In this document: one piece after another, positions 55,023 to 64,000 of the stretch
How positions within the stretch are numbered: the first letter of the stretch is position 1
How the letters are laid out: each line of letters starts with the position of its first letter
Source of the DNA: Lepidurus packardi
Taxonomy: Eukaryota; Arthropoda; Branchiopoda; Notostraca; Triopsidae
Reading direction: 5' to 3'
DNA length: 64,000 bases
NCBI GenBank assembly: GCA_023053545.1
Contig: JAKZAN010000005.1
Span: forward strand, 12,834,001-12,898,000
Notes under the pieces: generated by a model
The model's database searches: none
What the model saw: the letters and a program-made list of their open reading frames with translations, nothing else
What the model was told of the DNA's origin: nothing
Translations under genes and position numbers: made by a program

Positions 55023-57614
55023 CTAATGTTCAATCATAACTTTTATGTGATGGACGGAATTCACGAATTCGCCCAAGATGTTCCAAATGGAACGGATATC
55101 GTCGGGCTGAGTATTAGCGCTCGAATCCACTGCTCGGCAAGCTATCTGCAATTCCTTTACGTCTGCATCTTCCACTGGCAAATACGCTTCCCACCATTGC
55201 CAAGCCCACGTGGCACCACGTGCGGACTCTGGCGGGAGAATCAAACTGGCGCTGATCCATGTTTTTCTTTCATTATTGCACGTGAGCTCCACCTTGACAA
55301 TCTTATTTCCACTCCCACTAAACGCATATCCTTTGCAAAAAGGAAGATTTAGGATTAGGATTAGGGGAAATTGAACCAGAAGGACAATATAAGTTAAGAA
55401 ACTGTCTAGTAGACTACCTTAAAGACACTAGACTAATAGAAGTGGTGTAGTAATAATATATAAGATAATAGTAAGATCAATAGAAAGATCAAGACCAATA
55501 ATAAGATCAAAAGAAAGTTTGTTTAAGAAATAATGTTATAAAAAAAATGGACAGAAGTAGTCGATAATGTGCCCGTTAGATGGCACAGTTTTGACTAAAA
55601 ACAGAACAACAACAACAAAAACGAAGATACATAAGAAACATAAGATACAGAAGAAACATAACAAAAACCTAAGATACATAAGAAACATAACAAAATCCCA
55701 AGATTTATACAGAAAGTCAATACAAGATTACAAGATTATTACAAGATTATACAAGATTTCTACAAGATCTTTGGAACTTACCTTTCACGAAAAGCATTCC
55801 ATCGATCAAACGGACTGTTTGACCATCTACAGGCACACAAATCGCCGAATTCACTGGCATTTCATAACTGACTGGAGTATTATCAAAATCGGCTGAATTC
55901 CAGTCCGCGTTAGGTGGATAGAGTTTGTTGTCCACTCGATGGAAATACGATGTACTCTCGTCTTCTTCCACACGAATCTTACCTTTTCAACGAGAATAAT
56001 AAGAAAAAAAATAGAAAATGTATAAATAGAAATAGGAAAATTACTAAGCCATTTCACGCAGCGCGCTCCAACACCACCAGGTATAAAAACCCGTAAGGGA
56101 AACCCATGATCAGGTAATAACGGTTTTCCATTTTGCTCAAAAGCGAGCAAGATTTGGCGCCTGGGATTCATTCCCATTTCTATAGGTATCGAATCGGTGT
56201 ACGCATCACCGGTAGGTCCGATATCCAAGCTATCGAACTATGAATAGACGAACAAAAACAACATGATGTATACTAATCTAAATGCCTTTTTTGCTTTTTT
56301 TTTTTTTTTTTTAAGCTCCATAAGCGTACATGGATGTGTTTGCCGGAGTTTTCGTCTAATCCTAGACGGATTAGAACGTCTCGCAAGTAAACTCCAGTCC
56401 AATGGCAATTGGCGATCGCTCCATGATCGAATTTCGATCCTACTGTGCGTTTTACCTAATAAATGAAAAAATTGGGCCTTTTGTACATTTTCTTTTCTTG
56501 TACAGTTAGGAGTGGGACATGTACTTGACTCATTTCTCGTCGCCGATTTCCAGTACACTGTAAAACAGCCGTTAGCTCAATAAGGCTGAATTTAGACTTC
56601 AATTCATCCAATGTGAACTTGGCGTGCACTTTCGGACCCGTCACACGAAGCACGTACTCTTCCAAGTTGATTTGAGGGACGGCTATGTGATTCCTCACGT
56701 ACACCAAGTTCCTGTTAACGACTTGCATTAATTCTTGGCGGTTACATTAGGGGTCCCTTTGTTTTGTTAGGTTCACAATTACGCTGGTGTGATGAAATTG
56801 TCCATCAGTAGGTTAGGAGGCGGACAGGCATTAAAAGGTTTGGGGAGCAATACTTGTAAATCTGGATTCCGCTCAGGTTCCCCAGCATAAGGATCCTCCC
56901 ACTCCTCCAAAGCTAAGCGGTCGTCCATGAAGTTTCCTAGACGCATTCCAATGTCAGATTAAGTAATTTTTTAACTAATAGCTAACCAACGCGGAAGCGT
57001 TTCATAAGTAGAAGAACGTTGTAGGTCTTATGTTGGGCGTAAACTTCCCATAAGTAGTCCACAGACTGTCCTGCTCCTTCCAAAATAATGTCCCCTCCTA
57101 AGAACGAATTTTTTCAAAATAAAATACATGAATTTGACTCTACGTACCTGGATGTACTTTGACGTAGTCGGTGAAATCAAAAACGCTTTTCTTGAACGTA
57201 CACCAAACACGCGCTCGTTTCGTGTCAGGATCGTATAGATTATGCTGAGAAATTTGCGCTGCAGAGTAATTGGGCAAATCGGACCGAAAGTGATTATATT
57301 CATCCAACAAATGCTCAACTTTGGGTTGTAAATCCGCCCATGTACGGCAGCCTTGAGTTGTTGTACCATGTTTTAAGGCTTGATCATGTTTATCTCTTCG
57401 CCTTTCTACCACGCCATTCGGATGCCCTACGACCAAAGGCAGAAAGTAAATTTAATGATTAAATGATAGGATTATACTTACGTTTACAGCCTTTGTACAC
57501 GGTCATGAATGTTAACCCGAAGATTATCAAACACAAACCCGCGTTTGTCAGTAATGTGTCATTGTAAACAGGCTTCGAAACAGGTGGTTCATCCAAGCTT
57601 GGCGAGTCCTCCAT
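55023..57614 (-). CDS. SUOX: Sulfite oxidase
   Basis: Nine exons (57482-57614, 57148-57426, 56987-57097, 56783-56936, 56525-56711, 56330-56455, 56045-56237, 55782-55982, 55023-55330) give 563 residues; human has 545. It oxidises sulfite to sulfate in the mitochondrial intermembrane space, passing electrons to cytochrome c. Seen: an N-terminal hydrophobic anchor (TNAGLCLIIFGLTFMTVY), and a cytochrome b5 domain with HPGG at 136-139 and a second candidate heme histidine in YAQHKTYN. A linker KPFNACPPPNLL follows. The molybdopterin domain has Cys278 in LQCTGNRRREMSQ, the expected molybdenum ligand, and DHGFPLRVFIPG.VGARCVKW. The dimerisation domain is NKIVKVELTC...WAWQWWEA. All nine joins keep phase. 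The anchor in place of a long presequence may mean membrane tethering. Confidence 0.95.
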
Positions 57615-59355
57615 TGCAAGTGATTGACCTTTGGACTAACAAGCGTATTTTCTCGCCAAAGGACAGGTAGTCGTCTCACGGACGTTGATGCTTTCAAACT
57701 TCCCGCGGTAAAACCTGGGCAAGGAGCATCTACTGTGGAGCCGATACTCCATAGATGGGAGAGTTGGAAGCTTTTCGACAGTAGCGCCCTCAGCTATTCA
57801 GGCCCCGAACGTCCCAGAAAAATGTGCGCAAAATGGAATGTTTGATACTTGTTCGCATCATGAATAATCTTTGAATGGTACAAATGTATTTTTTTTTATT
57901 AGAAAAACGATTTCTCCGAAATCCTCGTCGAATTTATCTTTGATAATGCAAACGTCAAGAGAATACATGGTATGGCTGTAGACGAGCCCTCATATTTGTA
58001 TAAATCAAAAGAAAGATGGATGCTATCCTCACATTGTACACTGGCTCAGTTCATACTACGGTAACAATAATGTATGAGAACTTGTATTTGTGAGCTTTTA
58101 ATAAAAATACTGTAAACCAAACAAATGGCCTTGTAATTATTTCGAACGATTTTGACTCACAATCCAAAATTAAGGAAGGCTTTTTTATTACACTTTTCAA
58201 TACAATACGAAAGAATAGATGCAATGCAAACTTCTAGAGAATACAAGTCACGGCAATGGGTGAACCGTCAAAGTTATATAAATCGAACAAAAGATGGATC
58301 CTACCTTCACACTGTACACTGGTTCAGTTCAAAGTTGCATTTATAGATGTTTCAACGACTATTACATATAAGCCCATGACCGCGTGGATAACACGCACGA
58401 CTGGGGACCCAAAGGTTCTCGGTTCGATTCCCGGTCGAGGCACTTTATTTCGTCGAAAAAACGAAATATTAAATGGCTCCCTTTCCCTGTACCATATGCC
58501 TTCCCGGCATGGTTCCTATTCCCATATTCGAAATTGTGATGCTTCGGCATTACGAGCTCGAATATCTGGGATAGGATACCGAGCGGGGAGTTGGGAACAG
58601 GGAAAAGGGGCGCGGCTCTCAATTTTTCACGATTTTTCAAGGAGACCCCCTTGATCGTGCAGGGATCCTTATGGAAAAAAGCCCAGAAAACGCTTTCCCA
58701 GCTCGAAAAGGAGCCACGCCCCTTTTTTGGTCCAATCCACCAATAGGATTCGTGGTTTTTGTACAGGCCACACCCTTTTTGGCGGACTTTTTGAAAAATC
58801 ATCAAAAATTTTTTAAAATTTCCCGTTTATTAACAAAATTACAAACCGTACAACAGAAAGGGCATTCTTAGACACTACATTTTGGATACACACGACAGGT
58901 AAATAAGGGATTCCGGCGGAAGCAAAACATCTCTTCTGCATAATTGTATTATGTAATTTATCTAATTATCTAATACAGTGAAATAAAAACCGTGCGAAAT
59001 TTGTGTTTGCAAATAATTCCACTTTTACGAAACTTAATTCCACACTGTAAGCTTTTTAACAGGTTAATTTATCTGTTTATTAGAATCACTTTTCAAAAAA
59101 GATCATTTTCTACAAAAATTTGGCGCAAAATTACGTTCTTCGATGTTTTCAAGGTAAAATATGATATCGTATCAAAACCGTGCTCGATTCTATGAAATAT
59201 GATATCGTATCAAAACCGTGCTCATGAATGCAAAAGGCGTGAAATTTGAAAATATGGCGTGCAAATGCTATCGTAAAAACCGTAAAAAATGCTGTTTTCA
59301 AACTTAACGTTAGGTAATGTAATGTTAAATCTAAAAACCGCTGATTTAAGCATTA
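57615..59355. other. Intergenic region with diverged duplication
   Basis: Two related blocks (about 57940-58050 and 58215-58330) share AGAGAATACA, AAAGA.GATGGATCCTA-like sequence and TGTACACTGG.TCAGTTCA, about 272 bases apart. After the tRNA-like unit, 58450-58800 is GC-richer with open frames on both strands but no known domain. At 59160-59222 a 38-base stretch (AAATATGATATCGTATCAAA and following) is repeated in tandem. Confidence 0.5.
58370..58443 (+). pseudogene. tRNA-like sequence (pseudo-tRNA or SINE head)
   Basis: An A-box-like TGACCGCGTGG (58377-58387) and a perfect B box GGTTCGATTCC (58421-58431) are 44 bases apart, as in tRNA genes. The deduced anticodon position reads GGG (Pro). 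The acceptor stem pairs at only three or four positions and the anticodon stem does not pair, so a functional tRNA is unlikely. A pol III-derived SINE head or a tRNA pseudogene fits better. The end of any SINE body could not be defined. Confidence 0.45.
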
Positions 59356-62300
59356 CTACGTTTCTAGAAGCTTTCCTAATACACGTAAGCGAGACCGAGC
59401 TTCGTCCCAATCCATGTACCCCCCTTCAATGTACCTTTCGCCTCCATGTTCGTTCCCAAACGCAGACCGCCCATGTAAAATCCGCAAATTATCAAACGTG
59501 AGCATTTCTCCTAAAACAAACCCCTCTTTTAGATCTTCATATCCACCAAAACGGTTCTCTTTCTTTGTTTTAGAACTTCGAAACTCTAAGTACTGAACAA
59601 CTCTTATGCTGTACCTGGTTTTAATTTAAGTGTGATCATATTATCTGGGTGGTGAATAATCTCTGAAAATCCTTTCAAAGCCGCATACCAGGTTTCAACC
59701 AATTCTAATGGCAGTGGCAAGAAAGAGTCTCGTTGGGGTTGACTGAAGTTCACACGGTAAACCACACCTTCTTTCTCGCTAGCAAACAAAGAAAAGTGAT
59801 CATGAGACCCATTTGTAACTCGGAACCGAAACGAATTACCAGATGACTGGGGCTCGGTAGACGGTATGAAATGAGTGTCCATTCTCGTGCCCTACATCGG
59901 CCCAATCCACTTCCGTCTTTCTCAAAACGTCGTACCAGAACGGCGCAGCATGTTTCAAGCGTTGCGCAGCGTGAACCGCATCTGTTAGTTGATTCTCGCC
60001 GCCTTCTCCTCGGTATTGTATGATGCAGTGCAACAGGTTGATCTGGAAACAGCCAGCATGCCGAAAAAGGGAGCGTCAGCCGTTGTGAAAGTCAAAGCTT
60101 AAGAGGGAAAATCGGACATACACCTGGCTTGTACTCGTAATAAGGCAAATCGGTGTGCATTTGCAACAAATCTCCCGTGTACGCCACATTATTCGGATCC
60201 GCTTTCGCTTTGACGCTGTATTCTTCCCTAAAAGAAGAGAAATTGTCTAATCAGTGTCTATTTCGCGCCACATTAACTTTAAGATCCAGTTTTAACTAAA
60301 TTAAAACATAGATAATAGGTAATATTGCTCATAAAACGCAGGAATAAATTGAAATTCCTTCCGTTTATCAACTTGGCATGAAAGTTTTTGAAGATAGAAA
60401 GCTAGACTTTGTAATGAAATCGAAAATTGAGTCATTTAATTATTTATTCATTTAATTTCTTACGATCAACCTTACTTACCTTACTTATCAAACTTGTTTT
60501 AAAATCTACGCTTCATTGACATCAAAAAGTACTGTTGGTCTACAATTGTAGAACCGTTAAACTTGTTTGCTTCCTAACGTATCCCAATTAGCTCGTGCGG
60601 GGATTTCGGGAGTCCTTTAGACCAGATCTTGCGAAACTCAACGAAAGACTTTCATTTCAGCGCCCTAAAGCTACATTTTTCATGTCAAGTTTTCACCACG
60701 AAAGCTTTAGCTAAATAAAACTAAACAACTTCTAACAACTTTAACAACTTCTAAACAACTAAACAACTTTAACTAAACAAATTCTATAAAGCTCCTAAGC
60801 TAGAAACAGTAGTTATGAAACTTCATCTTGAACTTTCCCTCTACCAAGGTGAAGCTAAGTCTATTAGGCCACGGTGTGGTTCAAGTTATGAAAATTTTAA
60901 ATAAATCATATTTCTAAATCACGCAGCGTTTTAAGATATTGTTATTAAGATACTTGAAGCAAAGAGTTTTCAGTAGTATCGCTAAATTTCTTTTAAATTT
61001 CTGTTTCAAGTTGCAAAATCCCCAGGACAAAGGGATATGACATCAGCGCCATCTTTTGACAGGAAAGATAACTACTTGGAGTATACCGTGGCCTTAATAT
61101 TCGCAAATGAACTCGTACAGGGATTTCTGGAGTCATTTAGACCAGATCTTACGAAACTAGACGAAAAACTTTCACTTCAGCGCCCTAAAGCTACATTTTT
61201 CATGTCAACTTTTCACCATGAAAGCTTTAGCTAAATAAAGCTCAACCTAAACAAATGCTATAAAGCTCCTAAACTAGAAACAGTAGTTATGAAACTTCAT
61301 CTCGAACTTTCCCTCTACTAAGATGAAGCCAAGTCTATTAGGCCACGGTGTAGTTCAAGTTATGAAAATTTTAAATAAATCTTATACCTAAATCTTTTCG
61401 ACGCACCGTATTAACATACTGTTATTAAGAACTTATTGTTATTATTGTTAACATATTGTTATTAAGATACTTGAAGCAAACAGTTTTCAGTAGTATCGTT
61501 AAATTTCTTTTAAATTTCTGTTTCAAGTTTGGTTTCAAGTTGCATAATCCTCAGGACAAAGGGGTATGACATCAGCGCCATCTTTTGACAGAAAAGGTAA
61601 TTACTTGGAGTATACCATGGCCTTAATATTCGCAGGGATTCCGGGTGGCACTTAGACCAGATCTTGCGAAACTCAACGAAAGACTTTCAATTCAGCGCCC
61701 TAAAGCTAAACCTTGCATGTGAAGGTTTCATTACTAAAACTTACCAAACTAATTCTAAGCCAATTCCGCCAAGCTCCTAAATGTAGAAAAAGTAGTTATG
61801 AATCTCTTTCATCTCCAACTTTCCCTCTTCTAGCTAATTAAATTACATCAATCCACTACTTTAATTCAAATAGAAAACTTCAAAAGCCTTGAAACTTTCA
61901 ATGCTTTTCATGCTTGCCACGATAAAAGCAGAAAACATCACATTATTCACCCATAATGCGTGCGACGTATGAACCCAACGCGCTGGGCGATTCGTCGCAC
62001 TTGTCCTGGTTGGACGGGCACGTTTTGGACCAAGCAAACGCCCTTTACTTCCAGAATCTGGAGCCAGTCCAACAAGGCTCGATCATCTCGCAAAAGCGCT
62101 TCGAAATCCGCTACCGGAAACTTGTTTTCTGCCAGTAATTCCGCTCCCCACGGTTGGCGCTCCCTGCGGTACATCGTTTCGCGCCTGTTACGCGTCTCTG
62201 CCGTAAAATTATGCTCCAGTAGCCATGACGAAGGGTATTTTCCCTCATGCCCATCACTCCATTCAATCCTCAGCTCTCCCTCCACGACCTAACAAACCAA

Positions 62301-62662
62301 CTTTCCATAAAAAAACGTTTAACACCCACAAATTATCGCTCAGTGTCCCGTTTCTCTGTGTTGCTTACCTGCGCGCGCAGAGGGCGTGCGCTTAGATCCA
62401 ACTGTCGCAAATTCACCGTTCTGGATCTCGAAACCGGATGGAAACATTGCGAACACTGGCAATTGTCTTTGAGGAACACAAAAGGGTACACCAATTCACG
62501 CCCGCTTCCAAATTTGAGCCTCAATTGTCGTTTGGCGGCCGAAAGAGACACGCCGGAATCTTCTAAACGGGCTGGGAAGATGGCCAAGGCGCGTGGATGG
62601 GATAAACCGGTCCAATTTCGAGCTACTTTCCACAATAACCTTCGCGTGCCCCAAGCCGCCAT
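59356..62662 (-). CDS. BBOX1: Gamma-butyrobetaine dioxygenase-like enzyme
   Basis: Six exons (62369-62662, 61951-62288, 60122-60227, 59840-60042, 59615-59778, 59356-59510) give 419 residues. BBOX1 is an Fe(II)/2-oxoglutarate enzyme making L-carnitine. Seen: the N-terminal zinc-binding part (FLKDNCQCSQCFH), EWSDGHEGKYPSSWL, YWG-like PWGAEL, DPNNVAYTGDLLQMHTDLPY with His235 and Asp237, and LLHCIIQYRGEGG. Then come VVYRVNFSQPQRDSF, WYAALKGFSEII, KLKPGEMLTFDNLRILHGRS with the distal His381, and GGYMDWDEARSRLRVL. It matches BBOX1 better than trimethyllysine dioxygenase (TMLHE). A 30-residue Arg/Trp-rich N-terminus (MAAWGTRRLLWKVARNW) could be a mitochondrial presequence, unlike cytosolic human BBOX1. 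Intron 2 (1.7 kb) holds a tandem repeat. Confidence 0.92.
60590..61860. repeat. About 519-base tandem repeat in BBOX1 intron 2
   Basis: Landmark TTAGACCAGATCTT.CGAAACT begins at about 60617, 61136 and 61655 (period about 519), followed by TTCAGCGCCCTAAAGCTA. There are two nearly full copies and a partial third. A short open frame at 61037-61234 lies inside the repeat and is not a gene. Confidence 0.88.
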
Positions 62663-63969
62663 TTCCCCAATGTTCTTTTCCCACTTTTCCACATTCAAAT
62701 GTGCAAACTAGGCAGTGCTTTCGATTGGAGTCCCAATCTTGATAAGCTGGACGCGATAAAACATCCTAATCTCTCTGGAGAGCAAGCTAAAGAGTACAAA
62801 ACGAAAACTTTCGTTACGAATCCCCTCGTAAGTCCAAAATGCAGGCAGAAAAAAAGCCTGTTGAATCTCCTTAAAGTAAACCATTTTGACCTTACAAGTT
62901 TTGGCTAAGCGCTGACATAAGCTAGTTAGCATTCCATTGAATTATGTTAATTACGTTAATTTAAAGATGTTAAGCCAGGATTACTGTCATCCTGTCAGCG
63001 AAACTCGAAATTGACCGTTCGGACAGCGAAAGGTATTGGAATTTGAATTGAAAAGTGAATTGGGGAATATTACATCACATTCACCCTTCACAGGGCTCGA
63101 GGGACAGGACAGGATAGGACAGTTAATTCTGGAATGACGTATCAAGTATCCTTATGCGAAGGGTCAAGGTTATAGAGCATGGAAAGAATAACACCGTTTC
63201 GCCAGAGGCTCTTCTAGTGCCTTCCCTCTGGGAAAAGAGGGCCCTGACACTCATTTCCAACAGGTAGAAGGTAGCTGAAGGTGTGGAGGGGCTTTCTAGT
63301 GGCTGTGGCTGAGACTAATGCGTCCCAAAATCCCATCTACCTTGGCTCGCCCACTGAAAGCTGTGCTCAGTCGCTGGCAGTCTGTCCGAACAGGCAGTGG
63401 TTAATCTTGGTGTGAAATAGTGCAGTGGGTTACCTCAACCTTGTTGTTTTTTGCGCCTAAACCAGGCCCAAATCTTTCCCAACCAAACAGCTAAGTACTT
63501 TCGTAGGAATTTTAACGGGATCCGGAGTAGATCCAAAGTACAGTTGGATCTACCCATCTGGAAAGCAATTGTCGAGCTTTCCTTTGCACCAGAAGAACGC
63601 ATCTTGTGTTAGGAATCAGAATCTACCGGTTCGAGGGGATTTTTTAGAGGAAAATCAAGAAAATGGTCAAGTTCGTTACCGTGAATTGACTTTGTGTACT
63701 TTGTACACTTTGCGTACTTTGTACACTTTGCATAGTTTGTACACTTTGTACTTTCCATTCATTGAAAGAGATCGTGTTCTGGACTGAAGTGAACGTGGCT
63801 GGATTCCATTTCTGCGTTTTGCGCCTACGGCGAAAGGAAAAGTCGCTTGGACAAAGGTTGATTGCCAATTCCCTGGTTCAATTGCACCCGCAAGAAGCAT
63901 GCTAGTGGGCGAATTCTAAGAAGGAAAAAAGAAGTAGAAAAAAGTGAATTAAGCTGTGCACAAGCCAAA
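62663..63969. other. Intergenic region, no gene recognised
   Basis: The BBOX1 promoter should lie just right of 62662. CAGGACAGGATAGGACAG short repeats lie at about 63106-63122. An array of TTTGTACACTTTG.GTAC (11-13-base units) runs at about 63690-63752. Short open frames there derive from the repeat. Confidence 0.35.
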
Positions 63970-64000
63970 ATGGACGCTAAGCTGTGGATCACCTTTGTGG
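63970..64000 (+). CDS. Possible first codons of a gene running off the window
   Basis: An ATG in good context (CCAAAATGG) opens MDAKLWITFV and stays open to the window edge. The pattern of a charged start followed by hydrophobic residues could begin a signal peptide. Ten codons are too few for identification. Confidence 0.2.
   Translation, partial: MDAKLWITFV

Noticed and set aside
58370-58443. Functional tRNA-Pro gene
   Set aside because: A and B boxes are good, but the anticodon stem does not pair and the acceptor stem is mostly mismatched, so it is listed as pseudo-tRNA.
59778-59882. Apparent frameshift in the BBOX1-like gene
   Set aside because: A 61-base intron (donor TG|GTAATT, acceptor TTTGCTAG) joins the two frames exactly and restores family similarity.
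61037-61234. 65-codon open frame inside BBOX1 intron 2
   Set aside because: It lies within the roughly 519-base tandem repeat, and the equivalent frames in the other copies are disrupted.
62247-62711. 154-codon plus-strand frame over BBOX1 exons 1-2
   Set aside because: Antisense to well-supported coding exons; no recognisable domain.

Overview
This looks like nuclear DNA of an arthropod, most likely a crustacean. Genes are split by short GT-AG introns, mostly 50-80 bases. Two visual opsins resemble the crab/branchiopod middle-wavelength type in their N-terminal and TM1 regions. A tandem family matches the arthropod '27 kDa hemolymph protein' (DUF1397). BEL/Pao and gypsy-type retroelement remnants lie at the left edge. 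I cannot name the species. All gene models were built by hand from splice signals, reading phase and remembered family sequences; none was checked by search.

Layout. 1-5 kb: decayed retroelements, including a BEL/Pao-like gag with an embedded tRNA-Tyr 5'-half match and a gypsy-like LTR/PBS/gag. 6.5-7.0 kb: first exons of a chimaerin-like SH2 protein (-). 8.8-10.4 kb: fukutin (+), tail-to-tail with an 11-exon CUB-domain membrane protein (-, 10.5-14.4 kb) that carries a 425-base inverted-repeat element in one intron. 14.9-17.3 kb: TFIIH p52 (GTF2H4, +). 17.7-22.9 kb: an ORP9/10/11-type oxysterol-binding protein (+). 23.6-26.7 kb: a cytosolic Hsp70 with heat-shock elements and a 5'UTR intron (+). 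28.0-32.1 kb: two convergent opsins. 32.7-34.6 kb: divergent UBE2T (-) and JMJD7 (+). 35.6-43.0 kb: three DUF1397 paralogs (-) with degenerate extra pieces between them. 43.7-50.2 kb: EPS15 (+). 51.5-53.4 kb: a lipid phosphate phosphatase (-). 55.0-57.6 kb: sulfite oxidase (-). 59.4-62.7 kb: a gamma-butyrobetaine dioxygenase-like enzyme (-). The last 1.3 kb may hold the first codons of a further gene.

Most neighbours are functionally unrelated housekeeping genes. The real clusters are the opsin pair and the DUF1397 array. The most striking signal is structural: at least five genes show local tandem duplication of exon-intron boundaries. In EPS15 intron 11 the intron appears to be concatenated about six times at an exact 193-base period, with an acceptor fused to a donor (AG|GT) at every junction, like a ladder of recursive splice sites.
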